Assembly: GCA_963801045.1 (NCBI GenBank)
Contig: CAWDDC010000002.1
Coordinates: 62,001-126,000, forward strand
Origin: JACCWP01 sp963801045
GTDB lineage: Bacteria > Actinomycetota > Actinomycetes > Propionibacteriales > Nocardioidaceae
Direction of reading: 5' to 3'
Length of the DNA stretch: 64,000 nt
The notes under the pieces: generated by a model
Database searches by the model: none
What the model was told of the DNA's origin: nothing
Seen by the model: the letters and a program-made list of their open reading frames with translations, nothing else
Shown: piece by piece, positions 37,668 through 47,451 of the stretch
How positions within the stretch are numbered: the stretch's first letter is position 1
Layout: the number at the start of each line of letters is the position of its first letter
Position numbers and translations under genes: made by a program

Positions 37668-40600
37668 CCGTGGTCAGCAGCCGAGCCTTCTGCAGCCGCA
37701 GCCGCAGGTCCTGCTGGTCTCCCTCGTCGATCGTGACCATCCGGACCTCCGGCCGGTAGCCGTCCTTGGCGGCGACCACCTGACGCTCGCGCGCCCTGCC
37801 CGGCATCCACACCGCGAAGCCACCGTCGGCATCGGTGGTGAGCGTGAAGTCCGCTCCCCGGGTGATGTCGACCGTCGCCCCGGCCAGTGGTGCAGCCGTG
37901 CCGTCGCACGCGACGCCACGCACCACCCCGCCGAGCCGGCCCCACGTCGCCGGAGCCGTCGCCTTCAGCACGACCGTGACCGGCTTGACGCTGAACGGCG
38001 TGTCCTCGCCGACGGAGAGCTGTGCGGTGTAGCGACCGGGCTGGGTGAGCCGGCGCGAGTTCATCGTGACCTCGACCGTCGTCGACTCACCTGGTGCGAG
38101 CTCGGCCGTCTTCGGCGTCGCCTTCAGCCACTGCACGTTGGCCGGCTTGCCGCACTGGTCGTAGCCCGGGAGCAGCTCGGCGCTGTCGGTTGCGGCGAAG
38201 TTGCCCTCGGAGCCACCGATCTTGTAGAGCCCACAGGTCCCGGCGCCGCGGTACAGCGCGTTGTTGGCGGACGGCAGCTGGCTCCAGGTGTCGGCAGCAG
38301 GGTCGAAGGCGTAGACCTCGTTGGTGATCACGGTCGAACCCTCGGCTGCGCCGCCCGCGACCACGAGCTGGTCGTTGGCTGCCCAGTAGCTGCTGCCCCA
38401 CTGGTCGACCGGCATGTCGGAGAGCTGGGTCCAGCTGTCCGCACCGGGGTCGTAGGCGTAGGTCGCCGTCGACGCACCGGCGTCGGTCGTGCCACCGGCA
38501 CAGACGACCTGGCCGCCGATCCCGCCACAGGCGTTCCAGGAGGTGTCCTCCGGGTAGTCGGCCAGCTGCTCCCACGAGTCCGAGGCCGGGTCGTAGCGGA
38601 GCACGTCCGTGGAGCCGCAGGCTCGCTGGAGCAGCCGCCGACGGCGTACAGCTGGCCGTCGAGGACCGCGGTGCCGGACGCGGCGTACGGCGAGGGGTTC
38701 GCCGCAGCGGTCGTCCAGCTGTCCGAGGCGGGGTCGTAGATCGCGGTGTCCTCCACCGGGTCGCCGCTCTCGCCCCAGCCGCCGGCGACCACGAACACGC
38801 CGCCGATGAACGCGGCGGCCGGCTTCTGCCGACCCTCCGGCATGTCCGCGATCGGCTCCCAGGTCAGCGCCGACGGGTCGTAGACGAACGATGCCGCCGT
38901 CGCCCCGCTGCCCGCCTCGGTGCCACCGAAGCTGTACGCCAGACCGCCTTCGTAACCCGCGACGTTGTCCATGATCGCCGTCGGGTAGCTCGGCAGGTCG
39001 ACCCACGGGTCGTCGGCGACGATCGGCCGGTCGGCCGTGGTCGCCCCGGTGCCCTCGGGTGCGGACGTGACGTCGCGCAACGGGGTGACGTCGGCCGGGA
39101 TGCGCACCGCCTTCGCCCCGCGCGCCGAGGCGATGTCGCCGCTGCGCGTACGGTCGCCGTCCGCGCCCTGGATGACGAAGTCACCGGCCCGCTCGGACAG
39201 CTCGAAGGTCGCGGGCGCGTTGCCGTCGTTGGTCACCGTGAAGGTGTCCGTCGCGGTACCGCCCAGCTCGGTCGTGCCCTTCACCGGCCGTGGCGCGGCG
39301 CCGAGCCTCCCGGAGTCGAGCGCGAAGTCGGCCCGGGTCGCCCAGTCAGCGGCCACGTCGACCGGCTCTGTCTGCGGCTTGTAGTTGCCGGACGTCGCCG
39401 TGAACGGGTGCTGCCCGACCGCGGACGAGAACATCCAGTACCAGCCGTCACCGAGCCCCTCGTCGTCCGGGGTGGCAGCGCTGGTCGCGGTGTCCGCGGG
39501 CGCGTCGTCGCTGCTGACGGTCGCGCCGTTGAGGGCGTCTCCGGTCAGCGAGCTCGACACCTGGCCGAGGACCAGTCCGCCCCGGACCTTGTCGCAGAAA
39601 GCGGTGCCGAGACCGACGTCGTCGACCTGCCACCACCACGCGAACGTCGCGTCGTAGTAGTGGAAGCGCACCTGCACGTCGGCCTCGCCGGCCGCCTGCG
39701 GCAGCGGGATGCGGACCAGCGTCGGCCCGGTCCACCCAGTCGGTCTGGTGCCACACGTTCTCCCAAGTGCCGCCGCCGTCGATGCTGAGGTCGACATCGG
39801 CGACGTCGTCGCCCAGGGCGTTGAAGTCGGTGCGGAACTGCACGACCGGGTCGGCGCTGTCGGTCAGGTCGACCGACGGAGACACCAGCGACGTGTCCTG
39901 CATGCCGCCGGGCCCGTAGAAGTCACTGTCGACCACCGCGAAGCCGCCCTCACCACCGGTGAGGTTGCCGCGGCCACCCGGGTCGTCGAAGGCCACACCT
40001 GCTCGTTGTCGGCCTCGTCGGTCACCGTCCACCCCTCCGGGGTGTCGGTGGCGTCGAAGGTCTCGAACAGCGCCCTCGAAGCGCGGGCGCGTAGCCAGGG
40101 GCCTGGCAGTCGAGCGTGTCGACCTTCGGGCTCAGGTCGACCGTGACGTCGCCGTCGACCGTGACGGTCTCGGTGAGCTCCTGGTAGCCGGGGTAGACCG
40201 ACTCGACGGTGATGTCGTAGTCGGAGCCGATCGGCAGCTCGAGCTGGTAGCGACCGTTCACCGGGTTGGTGTAGGTCGACTGCGGGGTGCCGGTGGCGCT
40301 GACCTTGGCGTACAGCGGCCAGCCGTGGCCGGAGCCGTCCCGCACCAGGCCGGAGACCGTCGCCGACTCGACCGACGTCATCTCGACGTCCTGCGATCGT
40401 GGTCTCGCCGGCGGTGATCGTCACCGTCGCGGTGGCGTCGGCGTAGCCGAAGGTGGACGCGGTGAGGTCGTACTCGCCCACGGCCAGGTTCAGCGCGTAC
40501 GTGCCGTCGTCGTCGGTCGTGGTGCTGCGCTCGCTCGGCCCGACGAGGGAGACCTCGACGCCGGCCAGCGGGTCGCCGGTCTCGGCGTCGGTGACGGTGC

Positions 40601-42100
40601 CGTCCAGGCGCCCGCCGTCGCCGACCGGAGCCGCCTCCATGGCGGCGAGCGCGTCGAGCTTGCCCTCGCCGAACACGTTGTTGTCCTCGGCGGTGCCGCC
40701 GCAGGTGGTGTCGTCGGTGTCGCGGGCGCTGCCGTCCAGCAGCTCGGTGGTGGCGTCGATGTCGCCGATCAGGCTCGGCGCCCCCGCCCACAGCAGCGCC
40801 ACGGTGCCCGCCACGTGCGGCGAGGCCATCGAGGTGCCGCTGAAGGCCGCGTAGTCGTCGGTCCGGCACGCTGGAGCGCACGTTGGTGCCGGGTGCGGAG
40901 ATGTTCGGCTTCAGCTCGCCGCCGAGGCCGGGCCCGCGGCTGGACTGGCAGTTGATCGTGCCGTTGATGTCGTAGTTGCCGGCGGCGTAGGACTCGGGGT
41001 AGTCACCCGGGGACCCGGCGCTGTTGCACCCGGGTCCGGAGTTGCCGTTGGAGAAGGCGGGGAACTGCCCGGCCGCGCGCCACGCGGTGACGAAGCCCTG
41101 GTACCAGGTGTCGCCGGGGCCGCCGCCCCAGGAGTTGTTGATGATGTTGGGGCGCAGCGCGGGGTCGGGGTTCTCGCCCGCGAGGTCGGTCGGCGCGAGC
41201 ATCCACTCCGCCGACTCCGTCAGCGCGAGCTCGCTGCAGTTGCTGGACTCGCAGCCCTTGGCGGCGATCCAGGTCGCACCCGGTGCGACGCCGATCTGGT
41301 TGCCGGCTCCGTCGTCGCCGACCATCGTGCCCATCGTGTGGGTGCCGTGGGCGCTGTTGTCGCACGGCTCCAGCGACGGGCTGCCGCAGACCTCGGACGG
41401 GTCGAACCAGTTGTAGTCGTGGTCGAACGTGCCGCCACCGGTGTTGCCCCGGTACTGCGCCACGACGGCCGGGTGGTCGTACTGCACGCCCGAGTCGATG
41501 TTGCCGACGACGATGCCCTCGCCGCGTACGCCGAAGTCCGACCACACCTGGTCGGCCTTGATCTCCGCGACGCCCCACTCGACGCCGTCGACCTGCGCCT
41601 CGACCTTGCCCTTGACCGGCTTCTCCAGCTGCACGGTCGCGGGGGACTCCAGCGCGCTCACGCCGGGCAGCGCGGCCAGGGTCTGGGCGACCTGCTGGCC
41701 CGCGCTGCGGACGTAGACGGTGTTGGTGATGAACAGCGACTCGTACGCGAGCCCGCGCTCCTGCAGGCGGGCGATCGACGCCGGCCTGGCTGGTCCGCGC
41801 GGTCGCGCGCAGCGCCTTGACCACAGCGGCGCCGCGAGCGTCCCAGTCCTCGATGCGGCTGGCCGCGTCGAGGTCGGCCTGCGCGGAGAAGCGGATGAAG
41901 AAGTCGGTACGGCCGTCGGCCAGCTCGCGCGACAGCGCGGGCTCGATCTTGCGCTCGGCTTTGGCCGAGGCAGAGTCACCCGGTGCACCGGGGGCTACGG
42001 CGGCGGACACCGGCGCGAGTGGGATCGCCACTGCGGCGGCGACGGACGCGGAGGCGACGGCGATCAGAAGTCGCCGACACCCCGCTCGGGTTCGAAGCAT
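37660..42100 (-). CDS. Giant secreted subtilase with kelch-like and carboxypeptidase-regulatory domains (many frame breaks)
   Basis: About 1475 residues. In order: signal peptide (LLIAVASASVAAAVAIPLAPVSA), inhibitor I9-like pro-region, S8 catalytic domain with Asp GNIDSGVQYDHP, His NSAHGTHTMGT and Ser GTSMASPHVAG, two carboxypeptidase-regulatory folds (LDGTVTDAETGDPLAGVEV and VSGLVRDGSG), a jelly-roll-like region (FDATDTPEGWTV to CDKVRGGLVLG), five kelch-like repeats of the YDPASDSW type, and a third regulatory fold (VVRGVACDGTAAPLAG). Seven or more frame breaks are needed. The stop at 37660 overlaps the dinG end. It probably digests extracellular protein. Confidence 0.85.
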
Positions 42101-42117
42101 GCGCACGACAGGCCTTT

Positions 42118-42152
42118 CGGAAAGGTGGCTGGTTGCCCCCGCCACCTTTCCG
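42118..42152 (-). promoter_or_regulatory. Hairpin in the subtilase leader
   Basis: Perfect 12-bp arms CGGAAAGGTGGC (42118-42129) and GCCACCTTTCCG (42141-42152), 11-base loop. On the minus strand it ends 18 bases before the subtilase start, where it could control translation. The 422-base gene-free stretch 42101-42522 also holds an inverted repeat (42237-42274) and direct repeats (42455-42519); I see no other gene in it. Confidence 0.5.
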
Positions 42153-42236
42153 GCGGGACAGAGGGGTCACAAGGGTGTGATCCGGGCAGCACCGGGGCAG
42201 CATCGGGGCACGCCTGCCCGCGGGCGGGGAGCGCTA

Positions 42237-42274
42237 GACCACTCACGGGCACCGGAAAGTCACACTGAGTGGTC
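42237..42274. promoter_or_regulatory. Inverted repeat, candidate operator
   Basis: GACCACTCA (42237-42245) and TGAGTGGTC (42266-42274) are perfect 9-bp arms 20 bases apart, between the divergent subtilase and winged-helix genes. The spacing fits a dimeric regulator on two DNA turns better than a terminator. Confidence 0.35.
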
Positions 42275-42454
42275 GCGGAGCATTGCCGGGCTATCCGGCG
42301 CATCTGGCACGATTCGATCTCGGTCCTGGAGGGACCGCCGACGCGAGGCCGTGTCACACCGCGCGGGGCAAGGGCGGAGTTGACGGCATGATCGCGTCGG
42401 TGGGGGAACGGCAGCTGGTCGAGGCACGGGTCGTCGACGACGACCCGGGCAGCG

Positions 42455-42519
42455 TTGAACAGAGGCGCTGAACAAGGGGGCGCCGGACAGCGGTCGCCGA
42501 ACAGCAGGGCGCCGAACAG
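42455..42519. repeat. Five direct repeats of GAACAG with about 14-base period
   Basis: GAACAG or one-mismatch forms start at 42457, 42470, 42485, 42499 and 42514, the last two inside GCGCCGAACAGC-like units. They lie immediately upstream of the winged-helix gene start. They could be an operator array for that protein or part of its unresolved N-terminus (they translate to GAEQ-like residues). Confidence 0.5.
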
Positions 42520-42522
42520 CTG

Positions 42523-43122
42523 GTGGTGTGCGTCGGCCTGCTCGGCCGCCCAGTGCGTGGACATCGCCCGGGCGCTGAACGGTGCCACCGTGGTGGTCGC
42601 GGCCGATGCCAGCCTGCGCGGCCGGGTTGCTCAGCCAGCTCGCCAGCGGCGCCCGGCTCCGCCTGCCGGGGTGGACCCGGGACCGGCGGCGCTCCCGGCC
42701 GCGAGCTCGGATCGGCTGCTCGCGACCGTCGCGCCGGTCGCTGGCGGCGTCGCCGCCGGCATTGCCCGGCGCCGACACCGCCTTGCCCAGCCCGCGCCGG
42801 TTCATCCGGCACGGTCGCGCTGTCGCTCGACGTCGACGGGCGGGAGGCGCACTGGTACGACCGGGTGCTGCGGCTGCCGGGCCGTGAGCTCGACCTGCTG
42901 GTCGTGCTCGCCACCGATCCGGGACGGGCCTCGTCGTTCGCCGAGCTCACCGAGCGGCTGTGGCGGCGTCCCTACCTCGGCGACCCGGCCGCGGTGATCA
43001 GCGTGGTGAAGCGGCTGCGCGCGCACCTGCGCAGCGACGACGTGCCGCTGCTGGTCGAGTCGGTGCGCGGGTGGGGCTACCGCCTCACCGGGTGGAGCGG
43101 CGGACCCGAGCTGGACCGCTGA
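42523..43122 (+). CDS. Winged-helix transcriptional regulator, OmpR-type DNA-binding domain (frame breaks)
   Basis: The C-terminal 100 residues are an OmpR/PhoB winged helix: VALSLDVDGREAHWYDRVLRLPGRELDLLVVL, FAELTERLWRRPYLGDPAAVISVVKRLRAHL and LLVESVRGWGYRLTG. The N-terminus starts VVCVGLLGRP, and another frame continues VDIARALNGATVVVAADASL, so there are at least two breaks between 42550 and 42800; no phosphoacceptor receiver domain is recognisable. It may be an orphan single-component regulator. Start GTG 42523 is uncertain. Confidence 0.7.
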   Translation: MVCVGLLGRPVRGHRPGAERCHRGGRGRCQPARPGCSASSPAAPGSACRGGPGTGGAPGRELGSAARDRRAGRWRRRRRHCPAPTPPCPARAGSSGTVALSLDVDGREAHWYDRVLRLPGRELDLLVVLATDPGRASSFAELTERLWRRPYLGDPAAVISVVKRLRAHLRSDDVPLLVESVRGWGYRLTGWSGGPELDR

Positions 43123-43203
43123 CGCGGAGCTCGACGGGCCGGCAGTGCCCGGTTTGTCCTACAGTGCCGAGGACCGGACCCGAGTCCCCCGAGGCGATGA
43201 CGC

Positions 43204-44532
43204 ATGAGCACCACCGAGCGCACCCAGCCGACCCGCACCGACGACGGAACCGTCCGCCGGGCATCGTGGGCCGGGCTCGTCGGCACCGCGCTCGAGCAGT
43301 ACGACTTCGTCATCTACGGCACCGCGTCGGCGATCGTCTTCCCGGAGCTGTTCTTCCCCGAGGCCAGCCCGGCGGCCGGCACCATCGCGAGCTTCAGCAC
43401 CTACGCCGTCGGGTTCGCCGCCCGGCCGGTGGGCGGGTTCTTGTTCTCGCTGGTCGGCGACCGCTGGGGCCGCAAGTTCGTGCTGGTCGCCACGCTGTTC
43501 CTGATGGGCTTCGCCACCCTCGCGATCGGGCTGCTGCCGACGTACGCGCAGGTGGGCGTGTGGGCGCCGACCCTGCTGGTCGCCTGCCGGCTGCTGCAGG
43601 GCCTGGGCGCCGGCGCGGAACAGGCCGGCGGCATCGTGCTGATCACCGAGACGGCGCCGAAGGGCGCCCGCGGGCGGCTGGCGTCGCTGGTCTACGTCGG
43701 TGCGGCGGCGGGCACCGCGCTCGGCGCCCTGGTGTGGCTGCTGGTGCAGCGGCTGCCCGAGGGCGACGTCGAGTCGTACGGATGGCGGCTGGTGTTCCTG
43801 AGCAGCATCTTCGTGACCGCCGCGGCGTACATGATCCGGCGCCGGCTGCGCGAGTCGCCGGTGTTCCAGGACGTGCGGGACAAGGTCGAGGCGGTGCCGC
43901 AGGTGCCGGTCAGCGACGTCGTCGCGCACGGACGCCGCCCGCTCGCGCAGGTGTTCTTCATGAACGTCGGCGGCAACACCCACTCCTACATCTTCCAGGT
44001 GTTCCTCGCGGCCTACCTGATCGACACCGTGGGCGTCGAGGAGTCGCTGATCCCGAAGGCGCTGCTCGCCGGCGCCCTCGCCGCCTGCGTGTCGGCCTAC
44101 GTCGCCGGGCGGCTCACCGACCGGTTCGGTCGCCGGCGGGTGTTCCTGGTGATCGCGACGTTCCTCATCCTGTTCACGGTGCCGGGCCTGGCGATGATCA
44201 CGACCGGCAACACCGCGCTGGTCTACCTGGTGGTCATCGTCGGCTTCATCTTCGCCGCCTACGGCACGGTGGGCTCGCAGGCGGCGTGGTTCCCGGAGCT
44301 GTTCGGCTCGCGCTACCGCTACGCCGGTGTGGCGCTCGGCCGGGAGTTCTCGTCGGTGATCGGCGGCGGCATCTCGCCGCTGGTGTGCGCGTCCCTGGTG
44401 GCGTGGGCGTCGGACGGCTGGTGGCCGGTCGCGATCTACATGATCGCGCTGATGGCGATCAGCCTGGTCGCGGCCTGGCTGAGCCCGGAGACCCGCGACC
44501 GCGACCTGCGCACCCAGACGGATGCCAACTGA
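43204..44532 (+). CDS. MFS transporter, metabolite:H+ symporter (MHS) type
   Basis: Intact, 442 residues, 12 TM helices. It begins ASWAGLVGTALEQYDFVIYGTASAIVFPELFFP, the MHS signature shared with ShiA, ProP and KgtP, with the loop 2-3 motif GDRWGRKFVL and RLLQGLGAGAEQAGG. It carries small organic acids or osmolytes with protons. ATG 43204 follows CCGAGGCGATGACGC. No catabolic gene is adjacent, so the substrate stays open. Confidence 0.9.
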   Translation: MSTTERTQPTRTDDGTVRRASWAGLVGTALEQYDFVIYGTASAIVFPELFFPEASPAAGTIASFSTYAVGFAARPVGGFLFSLVGDRWGRKFVLVATLFLMGFATLAIGLLPTYAQVGVWAPTLLVACRLLQGLGAGAEQAGGIVLITETAPKGARGRLASLVYVGAAAGTALGALVWLLVQRLPEGDVESYGWRLVFLSSIFVTAAAYMIRRRLRESPVFQDVRDKVEAVPQVPVSDVVAHGRRPLAQVFFMNVGGNTHSYIFQVFLAAYLIDTVGVEESLIPKALLAGALAACVSAYVAGRLTDRFGRRRVFLVIATFLILFTVPGLAMITTGNTALVYLVVIVGFIFAAYGTVGSQAAWFPELFGSRYRYAGVALGREFSSVIGGGISPLVCASLVAWASDGWWPVAIYMIALMAISLVAAWLSPETRDRDLRTQTDAN

Positions 44533-44544
44533 GCGTTCCGCTGG

Positions 44545-44600
44545 CGACGGTCAGCTGGTGACGGTCAGCTGGTGACGGTCAGCTGGTGACGGTCAGCTGG
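44545..44600. repeat. Four tandem copies of a 14-bp unit
   Basis: Unit GACGGTCAGCTGGT repeated four times without gaps, between the MFS stop and the C-terminal codons of the gene that follows on the minus strand. Each unit contains TCA, a stop codon on the minus strand, so the stop region of that gene has been duplicated. Confidence 0.85.
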
Positions 44601-44893
44601 TGCGCAGCGCCTTGATCAGCTGCTGCTTGCTCATCGACGAGCGGCCCTCGACGCCGACGTCCTTGGCCCGCTCGTACAGGTCGGACTTGCTCCAGTCGTC
44701 GTAGGCCGGTGCCGACCCGCCGCGCTTGCCGACGGTCGTGCGGGACGTGCCGGCGGCCGTGTTCGCGACCCGGGCCGCCTTGGTCTTGCTGGCGCCCTCG
44801 TCGCGCAGCTTCTCGTACAGCTGCTTGTCCTTGACGCTGGGTCCCGGGTCCGCCTTCTTGCCGGTCCTTCTTGCCGGTCTTCTTGGTAGCCAT
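44593..44893 (-). CDS. Small Rho-N/SAP-like DNA-binding protein (frameshifted)
   Basis: About 99 residues: basic start MATKKTGKKTGKKADPGPSV, KDKQLYEKLRDEGASKTKAARVANTAAG, and a C-terminal SKSDLYERAKDVGVEGRSSMSKQQLIKALR helix-extended-loop-helix of the Rho N-terminal/SAP type, common in small actinobacterial proteins (DUF7218). One extra G near 44868 breaks the frame at the Lys-rich start. ATG 44893. It ends inside the 14-bp tandem repeat. Nucleic-acid binding is inferred from fold and charge. Confidence 0.75.
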
Positions 44894-44948
44894 GCCGCCA
44901 CTGTGCATCCGATCCCCGCGGTGTGCAGGTCGGGCCGCGGCGACCCGC

Positions 44949-45662
44949 TCAGACCCGGCGCAGCACCGTCACGACCTTGCCGAGGATGCTCGCGTGGGTG
45001 CCGTCGATCGGTTCGTACGCAGGGTTCTGCGGCAGCAGCCGGACGGCGCCGCCCTTGTTCGAGAACGTCTTGACGGTGGCCTCGTCGTCGAGCAGCGCCG
45101 CGACGATCTCACCGTTCTGGGCGTCGGGCTGCTGGCGCACGACCACCCAGTCGCCGTCGCAGATCGCCGCCTCGATCATCGAGTCGCCGCGCACCTCCAG
45201 CAGGAACAGCGCGCCGTCGCCCACCAGCTGGCGGGGCAGCGGGAAGACGTCCTCGACCCGCTCCTCGGCGAGGATCGGACCACCGGCTGCGATCCGGCCG
45301 ACCACGGGCACGTAGGCCGCCTCCGGGCGCTGGTCGCCGATGCCGGTCTCGTCGACGACCTGCTCGCGCGGCTGGGCGTGCGGCGACAGCACCTCGAGGG
45401 CTCGGGGTCGGTTGGGGTCGCGGCGCAGGAAGCCCTTGGCCTCCAGCGACTTCAGCTGGTGGGCCACCGAGCTGGAGCTGGTCAGCCCGACCCGCTCGCC
45501 GATCTCCCGCACGCTCGGCGGGTAGCCACGGGCCTCGAGCGCCTGGCCGATCACGTCCAGGATGCGGCGCTGGCGCGGGGTGAGCCCGGTCGCGTCCGGG
45601 GGACCGTCGGGGAGCTCGCGCACGCTGCCGGTGCTGCCGCCCTCGCCACCGCTGGCTGCCAT
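44949..45662 (-). CDS. lexA: SOS repressor LexA
   Basis: Intact, 237 residues. The N-terminal winged helix is LTPRQRRILDVIGQALEARGYPPSVREIGERVGLTSSSSVAHQL. The self-cleavage Ala-Gly lies in VGRIAAGGP near 123, the catalytic Ser in VRGDSMIEA near 162 and Lys in ATVKTF near 200. It represses SOS genes until RecA filaments stimulate cleavage. A LexA box 102 bases upstream (45764) and more beyond it indicate autoregulation. It is divergent from the LysM gene, as in mycobacteria and corynebacteria. Confidence 0.97.
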   Translation of the reverse strand: MAASGGEGGSTGSVRELPDGPPDATGLTPRQRRILDVIGQALEARGYPPSVREIGERVGLTSSSSVAHQLKSLEAKGFLRRDPNRPRALEVLSPHAQPREQVVDETGIGDQRPEAAYVPVVGRIAAGGPILAEERVEDVFPLPRQLVGDGALFLLEVRGDSMIEAAICDGDWVVVRQQPDAQNGEIVAALLDDEATVKTFSNKGGAVRLLPQNPAYEPIDGTHASILGKVVTVLRRV

Positions 45663-45763
45663 GTCGCCACCTCGTCACTCGTCGGTCACCGAACGTTCGC
45701 CGCTGCGTCCCTGACGGGCGCGTCCGGCCGTGGGCTGACGGTAGTGCGCCGGACGGCTCGGGA

Positions 45764-45779
45764 TCAAACACCTGTTCGA
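45764..45779. promoter_or_regulatory. LexA box proximal to lexA
   Basis: TCAAAC-ACCT-GTTCGA, one mismatch from the consensus TCGAAC-N4-GTTCGA, 102 bases upstream of the lexA start. The 332-base gap 45663-45994 between lexA and the LysM gene contains this box and three more (45869-45920) and no gene that I can see. Confidence 0.8.
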
Positions 45780-45868
45780 ACGGCGTGTCGCGGCGCTCCC
45801 GTGGTCTGGTGGTGCAGGGGCGGACGACGAGACAGGTGGGACTGCTGGGGCTGCAGGGGTTGCTTGCG

Positions 45869-45920
45869 TCGAACAGGTGTGCGATCCTTCGATCAGGTGT
45901 TCGATCGAACACTTGATCGA
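45869..45920. promoter_or_regulatory. Three clustered LexA boxes upstream of the LysM gene
   Basis: TCGAAC-AGGT-GTGCGA (45869-45884), TCGATC-AGGT-GTTCGA (45889-45904) and TCGAAC-ACTT-GATCGA (45905-45920), each one mismatch from consensus, the last two abutting. They end 74 bases before the LysM start; TAGACA near 45952 is a possible -10. Confidence 0.8.
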
Positions 45921-45994
45921 CCGGGCAGGCCGCAGTGTCGGTGCCGGGCGATAGACATCGATCGACAGCCGACGCAGCCCGACGGAGGACGACG

Positions 45995-46378
45995 ATGAGC
46001 ACCAGCACCTCGTACGCACCCACAGCGACCCGCGCAGCGAGCCCCACCGCGACGCGCAGTTCCAGGCGTCCCGCGGTGCGGCTCACCCGGCGCGGCCGGA
46101 TGCTGCGCAGCGTCCTGCTCGCCGTGCTGGTCCTCGCCGCCGTGCTCGCCGCGGCCGTGCTGTGGGGCCCGAGCGTGGTGGCCACCTCCGGCGCCGGCGA
46201 GCCGGTGCCGGTGCGCACCGTCACCGTCCAGCCCGGGCAGACCCTGTGGGACATCGCCGACGACAGCGGCATCGGTGGCGACCCGCGCGACGTGGTCCGG
46301 GAGATCCAGGACCTCAACGCGCTGTCCGACGCCGGCGCGCTGCAGGTCGGTCAGCAGCTCGCCGTCCCGCTCGACTGA
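45995..46378 (+). CDS. LysM membrane protein, SOS cell-division suppressor candidate
   Basis: Protein of 127 residues: basic cytoplasmic start, one TM (LRSVLLAVLVLAAVLAAAVLW, about 36-58) and an external LysM domain (VTVQPGQTLWDIADDSGIGGDPRDVVREIQDLN...VGQQLAVPL). The layout and the position divergent from lexA match Rv2719c (ChiZ) of M. tuberculosis and DivS of C. glutamicum, which block division under DNA damage. ATG 45995 has GGAGGAC. LexA boxes upstream support SOS control. A small GC hairpin (46390-46408) follows the stop. Confidence 0.85.
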   Translation: MSTSTSYAPTATRAASPTATRSSRRPAVRLTRRGRMLRSVLLAVLVLAAVLAAAVLWGPSVVATSGAGEPVPVRTVTVQPGQTLWDIADDSGIGGDPRDVVREIQDLNALSDAGALQVGQQLAVPLD

Positions 46379-46461
46379 GGCCCGCGGCAGCAGCCACCCG
46401 CAGGCTGCGCGGCGTGGCAGCAGCACCGGTTGACGCGTGCTCCGGCCGGGTACCGGGGGGC

Positions 46462-47451
46462 ATGGTGGTGACGTCCGTCCAGCCGGCCGCTACGGCCGCG
46501 CTCGACCCTGAGCAGGTGCGAGACACCGCGGCCCGCGTGCTGCCGCTGCCCGGTGCGGGTCACACCCACGAGCGGTGGCGAGGTCTGGCCGACCTGGGCC
46601 GCACCGACCTGGCGCTGGCCAAGGTGGTCGAGCCGCACCACGACGCCCAGGCGATCTGCCACGACCTCGGCCACCCGACGCCCCGACCCGGAACGCTCTG
46701 GGAGGTCTGGGCCGCCGAGCCGCCCGGACCCCGGCTGGAGGCCACCGCCGCCGGTGGGGGCTGGCGGCTGTCCGGTCAGAAGCCGTTCTGCTCCGGTTCC
46801 GGCCTCGCCACCCACGCCCTGGTGACCGCTGATGCGGCCGGCGAGTCCCGACTGTTCGCTGTCGACGTCGCGGCCGGCCGCGCCGACGGCACCGTGCAGC
46901 TCGACCCGTCGGCCTGGGCAGGGCCGGGGATGTCAGCGGCCGACACCCGGACCCTCCGCTTCGACGCCGCCGAGGCGACGGCGGTCGGACCCTCGGGTGC
47001 CTACGTCGGTCGCCCCGGCTTCTGGCACGGCGCGATCGGCGTCGCCTGCTGCTGGGCCGGCGGTGCCTACGGTGTCGCGGCGACCCTGCAGGCGGCCTCG
47101 CGCCGGCGCACCCTCGATCCGCACGCGTCGGCCCACCTCGGTGCGGTGGCCGCAGCCCTCGACCGCTGCCGCGCCGCGCTGCGGCTCTCGGCCGACGAGA
47201 TCGACGCCGTGGGCGGCGACGAGGCCCTCGACCAGGCCCGCTACCGGGCCGAGTCCGTACGCGCGACCGTGGCCGCCGCCGCCGAGGAGATCGTCACCCG
47301 GGTCGGTCACGCGCTCGGGCCCGCACCGCTGGCGCTCGACGCCGAGCACGCCCGCCGGGTGGCGGACCTGCAGGTCTTCCTCCGCCAGCACCACGCCGAA
47401 CGCGACCTGGCCGCCCTGGGCGGGCTGGCGCGGGACTCGGCCCCGTGGTGA
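46462..47451 (+). CDS. Acyl-CoA dehydrogenase-like protein
   Basis: Protein of 329 residues, shorter than the usual 380, with the middle beta-domain GGGWRLSGQKPFCSGSGLATHALVTA and a C-terminal helical bundle (AHLGAVAAALDRCRAALR...). The N-terminal helical domain is reduced and I see no clear catalytic Glu, so it may be a flavoprotein with another reaction, possibly N-oxidation or desaturation. First gene of a four-gene operon; its stop overlaps the PIG-L start (GTGA). Confidence 0.8.
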   Translation: MVVTSVQPAATAALDPEQVRDTAARVLPLPGAGHTHERWRGLADLGRTDLALAKVVEPHHDAQAICHDLGHPTPRPGTLWEVWAAEPPGPRLEATAAGGGWRLSGQKPFCSGSGLATHALVTADAAGESRLFAVDVAAGRADGTVQLDPSAWAGPGMSAADTRTLRFDAAEATAVGPSGAYVGRPGFWHGAIGVACCWAGGAYGVAATLQAASRRRTLDPHASAHLGAVAAALDRCRAALRLSADEIDAVGGDEALDQARYRAESVRATVAAAAEEIVTRVGHALGPAPLALDAEHARRVADLQVFLRQHHAERDLAALGGLARDSAPW

